64,000 bases of DNA from Marinobacterium rhizophilum (lineage in GTDB: Bacteria > Pseudomonadota > Gammaproteobacteria > Pseudomonadales > Balneatricaceae): NCBI RefSeq assembly GCF_024397915.1, contig NZ_CP073347.1:3720001-3784000 (forward strand), given 5' to 3'. Below are positions 23,860 to 32,488 of the stretch, one piece after another; the first letter of the stretch is position 1; every line of letters starts with the position of its first letter. Both the position numbers and the translations under genes were made by a program. Under the pieces are notes generated by a model. That model did not search any database. It worked only from the letters and a program-made list of their open reading frames with translations, and was not told the DNA's origin.

Positions 23860-24638
23860 CGCTGCAGGCGAGCAAGCTGACATTTCGGCGTAACGGACGG
23901 ACCTTGCTGCAGTCGGTGGATGTTGTGCTTGAGCCCGGTTCGCTAACGGTGGTGCTGGGACCCAACGGTGCAGGGAAAACCACGCTACTGAATTTGCTGG
24001 CGGGGCTGGAGCGGCCGCATGCAGGTGATGTGTGGCTCGGTAGCCAGCCGCTTGCGAGCATGGATTCACTCGAGCGTGCATGCCGGCTGGCGGTCATGAC
24101 CCAGGATCAGCCGCTGGATTTTGCGTTTGGCGTGGAAGAAGTGGTTACGCTGGGTGCCTATCCGCTGGGTCTCGGGCGGGTACAGGAGCGCTTGCACTGC
24201 CAGGCCTGGCTGCAGCGGCTGGAGCTGCAGGCACTGGCCCAGCGCGACTACCTGAGCCTGTCGGGTGGTGAACGCCAGCGTGTGCAGCTGGCCCGGGTGC
24301 TGGCCCAGTGCGGTGAACAGACGATGGTCTTGCTGCTGGATGAGCCGGTCAGCGCCATGGATCTGAAGCACCAGCATCTGTGCCTGCAGCAGTTGCGTGC
24401 GTTGGCCGATGCCGGCGCTGCGGTGCTGGTTATTCTGCACGATCTGGCGCTGACGGCACGCTATGCCGATGCGGTACTGCTGCTGAAGCAGGCTGAGGTG
24501 CTGGCCCAGGGGGACATGCTGGATATCATGACGCCGTCGAATCTGAGTGCGCTGTTCGACGTCCGTGTCGAGGTCAGCCGGGTGGATGGTATGCCGCGCT
24601 TCAGTTCGTCACTCGCGGATGACGCCGTCCCGCCTTAA
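23856..24638 (+). CDS. hmuV: ABC transporter ATPase, HmuV-like
   Basis: A 260-residue ATPase starting at the ATGA overlap with the permease. Walker A GPNGAGKTTLLN, Q-loop MTQDQ, signature LSGGERQRVQLARVLAQ, Walker B MVLLLDEPVSAMD and the H-loop ILHDL are all intact. The sequence order is typical of HmuV, the haem importer ATPase. Its last 30 bases overlap the 3' end of the convergent kinase gene on the other strand. Confidence 0.85.
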   Translation: MTLQASKLTFRRNGRTLLQSVDVVLEPGSLTVVLGPNGAGKTTLLNLLAGLERPHAGDVWLGSQPLASMDSLERACRLAVMTQDQPLDFAFGVEEVVTLGAYPLGLGRVQERLHCQAWLQRLELQALAQRDYLSLSGGERQRVQLARVLAQCGEQTMVLLLDEPVSAMDLKHQHLCLQQLRALADAGAAVLVILHDLALTARYADAVLLLKQAEVLAQGDMLDIMTPSNLSALFDVRVEVSRVDGMPRFSSSLADDAVPP

Positions 24639-26138
24639 GCGGTCCGTGAGCAGGAACAGCGCCTCGTCATCGTCGGTATAGACGGCCACGGTGCGCTCAA
24701 GTTCGTCGTCCTGCAGTGGGTGCTGCATCTTCTTTTGCTGGTGCATCACGCTGACATCGGCATCGGATGCATCCACTCCTTTGGCTTTTCTTCGCTTGAG
24801 ACGGGCTTCGATCAGCTTCTGTTCACAATGACAGCTGATAATACGGAAGGGTACATCCAGCGAGGCGGCGAGCTCGGCATAGCTGATGCGCGGTCGTTGA
24901 CGAATGAAGGTGGCATCGACCACCACGGTGTAACCGGCGCGTAGCATTTCGCGGGTGGTATCGAACAGCTGGTGATAGGTGCGAACGTTCATTTCCTGGC
25001 CGTAGAGGTCGAGCTTGCCACCCTTGAGGCTGAGGTCGCGGTACAGGCGCTTGCGTTCGATATCGGAGCGGATGCGGATGGCATCGATACGCTCGACCAG
25101 CTGGCCGCTGATATAGCTCTTGCCGCTGCCTGAGAGCCCGTGCATCAGCAGCAGTGCCGGCGTTGGCGTGCGCGCATAGTGCTGCGCCAGGCGCAGGTAG
25201 CGGCGGAAGGTGTCGAGATCCGGATGCTCGCCCAGCATGGCAACCTTGGCCCGCACCATGGCGCGGTAGGCCTTGTAGAAGTTGAGCAGCTTGAGGCTGT
25301 TGTAGTCGCCGGTGAGCTCCAGGTAACGGTTCAGTAGACGGTGTGCCCAGCGGAACTGGCCATTGGCTTCCAGATCCATCAGCAGGAAGGCCAGGTCGCA
25401 GATGGTGTCGATCCAGCGGAACTGCAGATTGAACTCGATACAGTCAAACAGCCGCAGCTCGTTGTTGTACAAGGTAATGTTGGCCAGATGAAGGTCGCCG
25501 TGGCATTCGCAAACATGCCCCTCGGCCTTGCGGCGGCGAATTGCATCGGTCAGTTCGCGAAACTGCTGCGAGGTTTGCTGCGACAGTTTCTGTACCGCGG
25601 ACCAGTCGTCGGGGTCATCCAGCACATCGCGCAGGTGCAGGAAGTTATCCGACACCAGTTCCCAGATGTTCTCCGGCTCGCCCCAGGGGCTGTCCGAGGC
25701 GACCATGGGCACGGCGGAGTGGAAGTGGGCGATCTGGCCGGCCAGGGTATCGATCCAGTCCGGTTCGAAGCGCTTTTGCTGCAGCAGCAGGTCCAGGCGC
25801 AGCCCGGTGTCGAACTGGTGCATGCGCACGGCGTATTCGAAGGCTTCGTCGTCGCCGTTGATCACCGGCTGCTGCGCAGTGCCGGTGATGGCAACCACCT
25901 CGAGGTAGAGGTCCGGCGCCTGGCGACGATTAAGGCGCAGCTCTTCCTCGCAGAAATGCTGCCGCTTCTGCAGGCTGGTGAAATCGAGGAAGCCGAAATT
26001 GACCGGCTTCTTCACCTTGTAGGCGTAATCGCCGGTGAGCAGAAGCCAGGAAATATGCGTCTCGATGACGCGAATGTCCTTGGTCGCATGCGGGTAGGCC
26101 GCAGGATCACAAAGTGATTGAATAAATTCAGGAAACAT
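24609..26138 (-). CDS. bifunctional aminoglycoside-phosphotransferase-like / P-loop kinase protein
   Basis: A 509-residue two-domain protein. Residues 1 to about 330 resemble the aminoglycoside/choline kinase fold: CHGDLHLANI (catalytic HGDxxxxN) and DCIEFN are visible. Residues from about 335 form a P-loop kinase with Walker A HGLSGSGKS, like gluconate or nucleotide kinases. Such fusions are widespread conserved hypothetical proteins of unknown substrate; antibiotic resistance should not be assumed. It diverges from mrcB and overlaps hmuV at its 3' end. Confidence 0.82.
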   Translation of the reverse strand: MFPEFIQSLCDPAAYPHATKDIRVIETHISWLLLTGDYAYKVKKPVNFGFLDFTSLQKRQHFCEEELRLNRRQAPDLYLEVVAITGTAQQPVINGDDEAFEYAVRMHQFDTGLRLDLLLQQKRFEPDWIDTLAGQIAHFHSAVPMVASDSPWGEPENIWELVSDNFLHLRDVLDDPDDWSAVQKLSQQTSQQFRELTDAIRRRKAEGHVCECHGDLHLANITLYNNELRLFDCIEFNLQFRWIDTICDLAFLLMDLEANGQFRWAHRLLNRYLELTGDYNSLKLLNFYKAYRAMVRAKVAMLGEHPDLDTFRRYLRLAQHYARTPTPALLLMHGLSGSGKSYISGQLVERIDAIRIRSDIERKRLYRDLSLKGGKLDLYGQEMNVRTYHQLFDTTREMLRAGYTVVVDATFIRQRPRISYAELAASLDVPFRIISCHCEQKLIEARLKRRKAKGVDASDADVSVMHQQKKMQHPLQDDELERTVAVYTDDDEALFLLTDRLRRDGVIRE

Positions 26139-26183
26139 AGAATCCCGGTATCGCGCAATTAGGTAAGGAATTATACTGAGCCG

Positions 26184-28538
26184 ATGACAAAAAAGAGAGC
26201 CTCCGCTGCAAAACCTTCCCGTTCCGATGCCAGGCGCAAGCCTGTACGCAAGCGTTCACGGGGACGTTTTTGGCCTTCCCTGTTCAAGTTCCTTTTCAAG
26301 CTGACACTCGTCATGAGTGTTTTTGTCGCTATTGGCATGGCCTACCTGGATATGCAGGTGCGTAGCAAGTTTGAAGGCAAACGCTGGGCATTACCAGCCA
26401 AGGTCTATGCGCGTCCGCTGGAACTCTATCCCGGACAGCCGCTGGCGATGAACGATCTCAAGGCGGAGCTCGACAGCCTGGGGTACCGCTTTGTACGCAG
26501 CGCCAGCGCGCCAGGCCTGGCAGAGTGGGCCACGTCCCGCGCCCGCGTCTATACCCGGGGCTTTACCTTTCCTGACGGATTCGAACCCTCACGGCAGCTG
26601 CTGCTGGACTTCAGGGGCGATAGCCTGAGCCGAATTCTGGATGAAGAAGGTCGCACCTTGCCGCTGGCCCGGCTGGAACCGTTGCTGGTGGGCGGGATTT
26701 ATCCCAACAGCAATGAAGACCGGGACCTGATCCGCCTGCAGGACGCGCCACCTTACCTGACCGAAGCGCTGATCGGTATCGAAGATCGCAGCTATTACGA
26801 TCATCACGGTATCTCGTTCAAGGGTATCGCGCGGGCCATGTGGGTCAACTTCCAGGCCGGTCGCTTTGTGCAGGGCGGCAGCACCCTGACACAGCAGCTG
26901 ATCAAGAACTTCTACCTGACCGCAGACCGCACACTGCTGCGCAAGCTCACCGAAATTCCCATGGCGGTATTGCTGGAGCTGCATTACAGCAAGGACGAGA
27001 TCCTGGAGGCCTATCTGAACGAGGTCTACCTGGGGCAGTCCGGTGCCCGCGCCGTGCACGGCTTTGGACTGGCAAGCCAGTATTATTTCGGTCGTCCGCT
27101 GCAGGAGCTGCAACTGCACCAGGTGGCACTGCTGGCCGGGCTGGTAAAGGGACCCTCCTTCTATGATCCGCGTCGCAACCCGGAGCGGGCAAAGGAGCGC
27201 CGCGACCTGGTGCTGACAATTCTGGCCGAGCGCAATGTGATCAGCGCACAGCAGCTGGCCCAGGCACTGGCTGAAGGCCTGGATGTGGTGAAGGAAAAAA
27301 ATCTTCACAAGGGGGCCTACCCGGCCTATCTGGACCTGGTGAAGCGACAGCTGCGCCAGGACTACCGTGATGAAGATCTGAGCTCCGAAGGCCTGCGGGT
27401 TTTCACCAGCATGGACCCGGTGGTTCAGGGGCGCGCTGAAGCAGCGCTGGTCGATACCATGGCCGTGCTGGCAAAACGTTACGGCAAACGGGTCGATGGC
27501 CTGGAAGGCAGCATGGTGGTAACGGATCCGCAGACCGGCGATGCGCTGGCGTTGATCGGTGGCCGCGACACCCGCTTCCAGGGCTTCAACCGGGCGCTGG
27601 ACGCGGTACGCCCCATCGGCTCCCTGGTAAAACCGGCGGTCTATCTGGCGGCGCTGGAGCAGGGCTACACCCTGGCCAGTACGCTGGAAGACAATGCACT
27701 GCGGGTCAAGCTGCCCAACGGCGACCTGTGGGAACCGAATAACTTCGACAAAAAGCCCCACGGGCTGGTGCCGCTGCACCGGGCACTGGCATTGTCGTAC
27801 AATTTGGCCACCGCAAAACTGGGCATGGATATTGGTGTCGAACGGGTAGTGGACATGCTGCATCGCCTGGGCGTAGAGCGCGACCTCAAGGCGTATCCGT
27901 CGTTGCTGCTCGGCGGCCAGGGCATGTCGCCGTTCGAAGTGGCAGGCATGTACCAGACCATCGCGGCCAACGGTTTCCAGACGCCGCTGCGGGCCATTCG
28001 CATGGTGACGGATGCCCAGGGGCAGGAGCTGTCGCGCTACCCGTTCCAGGTGCGCCAGACCGTGCCGGTGGAGCTGGTACACCTGATCCAGTATGCCATG
28101 CAGGAAGTGGCCCGCGAGGGCACGGCCAGGTCGGTGTATCAGCAACTGCCGGCCAACCTGAACGTGGCGGGCAAAACAGGCACTTCCAACGATCAGCGTG
28201 ACAGCTGGTTTGCCGGCTTTACCGGCAACCGCCTGGCGGTGGTCTGGCTGGGGCGGGATGATAACTCGCAGTTGCCCTTGACCGGCTCCAGCGGCGCGCT
28301 GAGGGTGTGGACGGATTTTATGCGCCGGGAGCAGCCGCAGCCGTATCTTGCACGGATGCCCGATGGCATCGAGTATGTCTGGATAGATGAAGCGACGGGG
28401 TGGCGTTCGGACCAGCGCTGCGAAGGCTCCCGTCAGCTGCCGTTTCTGTACGGCACTGCGCCGCAGCAGTCGGTAAGCTGCGGCTTCAATGATCCGGTCG
28501 GAGAGTCTCTCGAGTGGTTCAGAAACTGGTTTAGATAG
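26184..28538 (+). CDS. mrcB: penicillin-binding protein 1B
   Basis: A 784-residue bifunctional class A PBP. A basic cytoplasmic tail and one membrane segment (about residues 33-52) precede a UB2H-like domain, the GT51 glycosyltransferase (EDRSYYDHHGISFKGIARA and QGGSTLTQQLIKNF) and a transpeptidase with the catalytic serine in GSLVK, SYN in ALSYNLA, and KTG in AGKTGTSND. It polymerises and crosslinks peptidoglycan at the inner membrane. The next gene, a lipoprotein, begins three bases later and is a likely activator. Confidence 0.97.
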   Translation: MTKKRASAAKPSRSDARRKPVRKRSRGRFWPSLFKFLFKLTLVMSVFVAIGMAYLDMQVRSKFEGKRWALPAKVYARPLELYPGQPLAMNDLKAELDSLGYRFVRSASAPGLAEWATSRARVYTRGFTFPDGFEPSRQLLLDFRGDSLSRILDEEGRTLPLARLEPLLVGGIYPNSNEDRDLIRLQDAPPYLTEALIGIEDRSYYDHHGISFKGIARAMWVNFQAGRFVQGGSTLTQQLIKNFYLTADRTLLRKLTEIPMAVLLELHYSKDEILEAYLNEVYLGQSGARAVHGFGLASQYYFGRPLQELQLHQVALLAGLVKGPSFYDPRRNPERAKERRDLVLTILAERNVISAQQLAQALAEGLDVVKEKNLHKGAYPAYLDLVKRQLRQDYRDEDLSSEGLRVFTSMDPVVQGRAEAALVDTMAVLAKRYGKRVDGLEGSMVVTDPQTGDALALIGGRDTRFQGFNRALDAVRPIGSLVKPAVYLAALEQGYTLASTLEDNALRVKLPNGDLWEPNNFDKKPHGLVPLHRALALSYNLATAKLGMDIGVERVVDMLHRLGVERDLKAYPSLLLGGQGMSPFEVAGMYQTIAANGFQTPLRAIRMVTDAQGQELSRYPFQVRQTVPVELVHLIQYAMQEVAREGTARSVYQQLPANLNVAGKTGTSNDQRDSWFAGFTGNRLAVVWLGRDDNSQLPLTGSSGALRVWTDFMRREQPQPYLARMPDGIEYVWIDEATGWRSDQRCEGSRQLPFLYGTAPQQSVSCGFNDPVGESLEWFRNWFR

Positions 28539-28541
28539 GAA

Positions 28542-29258
28542 ATGACTATGTACCGTTACAGACTTCTGCCGCTCGCCGCTGCCCTGTTTCTGGCCGGCTG
28601 TGCGGGCCCCGGCATCTACCTGCCGCCGGTCGAGGATCGCAGCGCGCCGCTGAGCCGAGCGCCCCAGGCGGCGCCGGTGGAGCAGGATAGCGGAGTGCGG
28701 GTAACCCCGATCTACGATGAACCTGTCGTACGGCAGCAGCGCCTGGGCAGCGACAGCGGCTTTTCGGTGCAGCCGCTGTATCCCTCGGACAGCAATCGTG
28801 GGTCAGACTATTCGAACCAGCAACCCCAGGGGCAGCTGCAGGACAGCTACCAGGGCGGGTTTCAGAGCGAGAGCCAGTACAACGGTGGCCAGAGCAGCCA
28901 GGGTGCTTACCAGGGGGGCGCCGATGCACCGGTCTCGAGCAACCCCGCCGTTGTTGCCTTGCTCGACAGTGCCCGCCAGCAGCAGGGGGCGGGTTCACTG
29001 GCAGCTGCCCAGACCAGCCTGGAGCGCGCCCAGCGCATAGCGCCGCGCGACCCGCTGGTGTATTACCAGCTGGCAGACATTCAGCGGCAGATGCAGAAGT
29101 ATGGCGAAGCCGAGCAGCTCGCTCGGCGAGGTATTGCCCTGGCCGGCGGTCAGCCTGAGACGCTGCGCAAGCTCTGGCTGCTGATCGCATCCACCCGCAA
29201 GGATGCCGGTGATCTGACCGGTGCCCGGGATGCGCTGGAGCAGGCGCGCCGCTACTAG
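28542..29258 (+). CDS. lpoP: TPR lipoprotein, probable LpoP-type activator of PBP1B
   Basis: A 238-residue lipoprotein: signal peptide with lipobox LFLAGC near residue 20, a low-complexity Gln/Ser/Gly-rich linker (about 90-125), and a C-terminal tetratricopeptide region (LLDSARQQQGAGSLAAAQTSLERA onward, split over two repeats). In Pseudomonas aeruginosa a TPR lipoprotein adjacent to the PBP1b gene, LpoP, activates that synthase. Three-base spacing from mrcB and the TPR fold match; the assignment is by context and architecture. An alternative start is the ATG at 28548. Confidence 0.75.
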   Translation: MTMYRYRLLPLAAALFLAGCAGPGIYLPPVEDRSAPLSRAPQAAPVEQDSGVRVTPIYDEPVVRQQRLGSDSGFSVQPLYPSDSNRGSDYSNQQPQGQLQDSYQGGFQSESQYNGGQSSQGAYQGGADAPVSSNPAVVALLDSARQQQGAGSLAAAQTSLERAQRIAPRDPLVYYQLADIQRQMQKYGEAEQLARRGIALAGGQPETLRKLWLLIASTRKDAGDLTGARDALEQARRY

Positions 29259-29287
29259 ATTCTGCTGATCATCTGAGCTGCTGCGAC

Positions 29288-29767
29288 TCAGCGGCGCAGG
29301 TGATCCAGTATATCCAGGGTTGTAACGACCCCCGCCAGTTCGCCCTGCCGGGTGACAAATACCCGGTGAATGCGGTTCTGGCACATCAAGTCCACCGCCT
29401 CCTGCAGCGTTGCCTGCTGATCCAGTGCAATGATATGGGGCGTCATTATTTCGCTGACCAGGTGCTGTCCGTGCTGGTCGCCCCCTGTCAGCCCCAGTTG
29501 CTCGGGCGTCATGCCTTCAAGTCCACTGTAGTAATACTGTGTCAGCGGGTTCTCCTCGATGGAGTGCTGCGCGCTGCTGTCAAAGCGCAGGATATCGCTC
29601 AGGCTGACGACTCCCGTGAGTCTTGCGTGATTATCGATGACCGGTGCACCGCTAATACGATGCGTATTGAAAAAACCGATCAGGCTGTGCAATGACCAGT
29701 GCTCCGGTACCTTGAGTACGTCGGCGGTCATGGCGTCTGCAACGGTGGCTGTTTCCAGTGCATGCAT
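29288..29767 (-). CDS. tandem CBS-domain protein
   Basis: A 159-residue protein made of two CBS domains (about 8-60 and 95-155: ADAMTADVLKVPEHWSL and SEIMTPHIIALDQQATL). CBS pairs bind adenine nucleotides and act as sensors. No catalytic domain is attached. The start is placed at ATG 29767 because an AGGAGG site lies seven bases before it but only one base before the alternative ATG at 29773. Partner unknown. Confidence 0.85.
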   Translation of the reverse strand: MHALETATVADAMTADVLKVPEHWSLHSLIGFFNTHRISGAPVIDNHARLTGVVSLSDILRFDSSAQHSIEENPLTQYYYSGLEGMTPEQLGLTGGDQHGQHLVSEIMTPHIIALDQQATLQEAVDLMCQNRIHRVFVTRQGELAGVVTTLDILDHLRR

Positions 29768-29902
29768 GGGCATGCCTCCTTTGGGCTGGAGTGAGCGAAG
29801 GTGCGTGTGACACTGGATCAGTGTAGAGGAGTCTGGGGAGAGGAGGGCGCTCAGAACGGCGCCCGTGCGGATTGTTTGTGTTGAGTCGCGCAGGGCCGTA
29901 TT

Positions 29903-30508
29903 TCAGGCCGAGGCTTGGGTACTGCGGCTGAAGCTGTAACCGCACAGCACGACAAAGCCGGTCAGGGCGAAGCGGTAGAGTGCATCCTGCTGCAAGCCGC
30001 CGGTCAGTGGCGCCGGCCCGAACAGTAGCAGCCCGGCGGCAAGCAGTGCGATGCCGGACAGGGCGCAGAGACGATTCAGTCCCGCTTGCCCCTTGATCAC
30101 ACCCGCCAGTAACGCCAGGCAGGTCAGCAGTGCCAGTGTCTGGGCGTAGAGTGCCCCCATGTCGCTGCGACGTACCAGTTCGAACAGCGCAAACAGCCCC
30201 AGCAGCCAGCGCCCCCAGGCGGCACGTGACCACTGGCGCTGCCAGCCATGGGCGATGGCGACACTGGCGATCATTGGCAGGCCGGCATAGTACGCCAGAT
30301 TATCCAGCATCAGCCGCAGTGTCTGCGGATCCTGACCGCCACCGGTCAGGGTCAGCCGACCCAGTGCCGCCAGCGCCAGCGACAGGGCGCCGAGTGCGAA
30401 CATATAGTGCAGGCTGCGTTCTGTCAGTGTCTGGGACTGGCGGTACAGCAGGGCTGCAACGCCAACTCCCCCCAGCAGCAGCGCCAGGTTGGCAATCAGG
30501 CTGCTCAC
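29903..30508 (-). CDS. polytopic membrane protein of unknown function
   Basis: A 201-residue protein from a GTG at 30508, one base beyond the hemL stop. It shows about six hydrophobic segments (SLIANLALLLGGVGVAALL, ALGALSLALAALGRL, LGLFALFELV, TLALLTCLALLAGVI, ALSGIALLAAGLLLFG, FALTGFVVLCGYSF). I do not recognise the family. Longer readings into hemL are out-of-frame shadow. Tight coupling to hemL is the only contextual hint. Confidence 0.7.
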   Translation of the reverse strand: MSSLIANLALLLGGVGVAALLYRQSQTLTERSLHYMFALGALSLALAALGRLTLTGGGQDPQTLRLMLDNLAYYAGLPMIASVAIAHGWQRQWSRAAWGRWLLGLFALFELVRRSDMGALYAQTLALLTCLALLAGVIKGQAGLNRLCALSGIALLAAGLLLFGPAPLTGGLQQDALYRFALTGFVVLCGYSFSRSTQASA

Positions 30509-30509
30509 C

Positions 30510-31790
30510 TCAGAGGCTGGCAAAGACACGGTCGGCGGCAGCCAGGGTGAACTCGATATCCTGCTGTGTGTGTGCGGCGGACATGAAGCCTGCTTCAAAT
30601 GCCGACGGGGCCAGGTAGACGCCTTCGGCCAGCATGCCGTGGAAGAAACGGCCAAACTTGGCGGCATCGCACTGCATGGTCTGGGCAAAGCGGGTGACTT
30701 CTTCCTGCTCGGTGAAGAAGAGCCCGAACATGCCGCCCACACGGCTGGTAGTGAAGGGCACGCGATGACCCAGTGCCACGGCTTCCAGGCCTTCCACGAG
30801 CAGCTCGGTCTTGGCGCTGAGCTGTTCATGGAAACCCGGTGCTGAAATGGCGTTCAGCATCGCAAGGCCTGCGGCCATGGCCAGCGGGTTGCCCGACAGG
30901 GTGCCGGCCTGGTAAACCGGGCCCAGCGGGGCGATGTGGTGCATGATTTCGCGCTTGCCGCCGAAGGCGCCGACCGGCAAGCCGCCGCCGATCACCTTGC
31001 CCAGGGTGGTGAGGTCGGGCTTGACGCCAAAGTGCGCCTGGGCACCACCGAGGGCGACGCGGAACCCGGTCATGACTTCATCGAAAATCAGCACGCTGCC
31101 GTACTGGTCGCACAGCTCGCGCAGACCTTCGAGGAAGCCCGGCACCGGAGCGATGCAGTTCATGTTGCCGGCGACCGGCTCCACGATGATGCAGGCAATC
31201 TGGTCGCCCACGGCGGCAAACGCCTCGCGCACACTGTCTATATCGTTGTAGTTCAGTGTAATGGTGTGTTCGGCCAGGGCGGTCGGCACGCCCGGGGAGT
31301 TCGGCTCGCCCAGGGTCAGGGCGCCAGAACCGGCCTTGACCAGCAGGGAGTCGGAGTGGCCGTGGTAGCAGCCTTCAAACTTGACGATCTTGTCCCGCGC
31401 GGTGTAACCGCGGGCCAGGCGGATGGCGCTCATGGTCGCTTCGGTGCCGGAGCTGACCATGCGCACCATTTCGATCGAGGGCATCAGGGCGCAGACCTTG
31501 TCAGCCATCTCGATTTCGATGGCGGTAGGGGCACCAAAGCCGGTGCCGTGGTCCAACGCTTCACGAATGGCATCAATCACTGCGGGGGCGCGGTGGCCCA
31601 GAATCATCGGTCCCCAGGAACCGACGTAGTCGACATAGCGCTGATCGTCTTCGTCGAACAGGTAGGCGCCACTGGCGTGCTTGAAGAACAGCGGAGTGCC
31701 GCCGACGCCCTTGAATGCGCGCACCGGCGAATTGACGCCGCCGGGAATATGTTGCTGGGCGGCCTGGAACAGGGCTTCGGAACGGGACAT
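30510..31790 (-). CDS. hemL: glutamate-1-semialdehyde 2,1-aminomutase
   Basis: A 426-residue PLP enzyme converting glutamate-1-semialdehyde to 5-aminolevulinate, the haem precursor. Family features include IPGGVNSPVRAFKGVGG, VGSWGPMILGH, SSGTEATMSAIRLAR, the GCYHGHSD motif and the Schiff-base lysine in TTLGKVIGGGLPVGAFGG. The start at 31790 follows a ribosome site. thiE lies upstream on the same strand. Confidence 0.97.
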   Translation of the reverse strand: MSRSEALFQAAQQHIPGGVNSPVRAFKGVGGTPLFFKHASGAYLFDEDDQRYVDYVGSWGPMILGHRAPAVIDAIREALDHGTGFGAPTAIEIEMADKVCALMPSIEMVRMVSSGTEATMSAIRLARGYTARDKIVKFEGCYHGHSDSLLVKAGSGALTLGEPNSPGVPTALAEHTITLNYNDIDSVREAFAAVGDQIACIIVEPVAGNMNCIAPVPGFLEGLRELCDQYGSVLIFDEVMTGFRVALGGAQAHFGVKPDLTTLGKVIGGGLPVGAFGGKREIMHHIAPLGPVYQAGTLSGNPLAMAAGLAMLNAISAPGFHEQLSAKTELLVEGLEAVALGHRVPFTTSRVGGMFGLFFTEQEEVTRFAQTMQCDAAKFGRFFHGMLAEGVYLAPSAFEAGFMSAAHTQQDIEFTLAAADRVFASL

Positions 31791-31821
31791 GGTGTAACTC
31801 CCTCGCGGCTTAAATGGTCAA

Positions 31822-32448
31822 TCAGAACTGTTGGCTGAACTGCTGCGCCTGGTGCCGGATGTCGGCGTTGGCAAACAGCGCGTGAATCACGGCCACCATG
31901 TTGGCGCCGGCTTCTATTACCTGGCGGGCATTATCCATACTAATGCCGCCTATCGCCACCACCGGCAATCCAACCTCCCGGGCGGCCTGGGGCAGCAGCG
32001 AGAGCGGCGCCGGGCGCGCGCCGGGCTTGGTTTGGGACGCAAAGAAAGCGCCAAAGGCAACATAGTCGGCGCCGGCATCGCGGGCTTGCAGCGCAAGTTC
32101 AAGGGAGTCATGACAGGTGACGCCGATAATGGCCTTGGCCCCGAGTTGCGCACGGGCCGCGGCGACTGAGCCGTCGGTTTGTCCCAGGTGCACGCCATGG
32201 GCCTTGCAGGCGACAGCCAGATCCAGATCATCATTAATCAGCAGGGGGCGCTCGAAGCGCTCGCACAGCTCACGCAATAACGTGGCCTGGCGCAGACGCC
32301 GGGCGCTGTCATCACTCTTGTCACGGTACTGCACGATGGCGGCGCCGCCCTCCAGCGCGGCGTGTACCTGCTCAAGCAAAGCCGCGTCATCGGGCATGAG
32401 CGTACTGTCGGTTATGGCGTAGAGGCCGTGAAGTGCGTAAGAGGTCAT
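31822..32448 (-). CDS. thiE: thiamine-phosphate synthase
   Basis: A 208-residue TIM barrel that joins the pyrimidine and thiazole phosphates to make thiamine phosphate. LYAITD, AIVQYRDKSDD, LLINDDLDLA, GVHLGQTDG, IIGVTCHDS, DYVAFGAFFASQTKP and VVAIGGISMDN follow the family order. It precedes hemL by 31 bases; the two are neighbours in Pseudomonas as well. Confidence 0.96.
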   Translation of the reverse strand: MTSYALHGLYAITDSTLMPDDAALLEQVHAALEGGAAIVQYRDKSDDSARRLRQATLLRELCERFERPLLINDDLDLAVACKAHGVHLGQTDGSVAAARAQLGAKAIIGVTCHDSLELALQARDAGADYVAFGAFFASQTKPGARPAPLSLLPQAAREVGLPVVAIGGISMDNARQVIEAGANMVAVIHALFANADIRHQAQQFSQQF

Positions 32449-32488
32449 GGGGTGTTCCGTGGTTTTTTGTTGGTATTCGCGTGCCGGT

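Noticed and set aside
24609..26138. Aminoglycoside resistance gene
   Set aside because: Only the general phosphotransferase fold is shared; this two-domain family is a widespread housekeeping-type protein of unknown substrate.
26589..28145. 518-codon minus-strand frame opposite mrcB
   Set aside because: Shadow; the plus strand is a full-length PBP1B.
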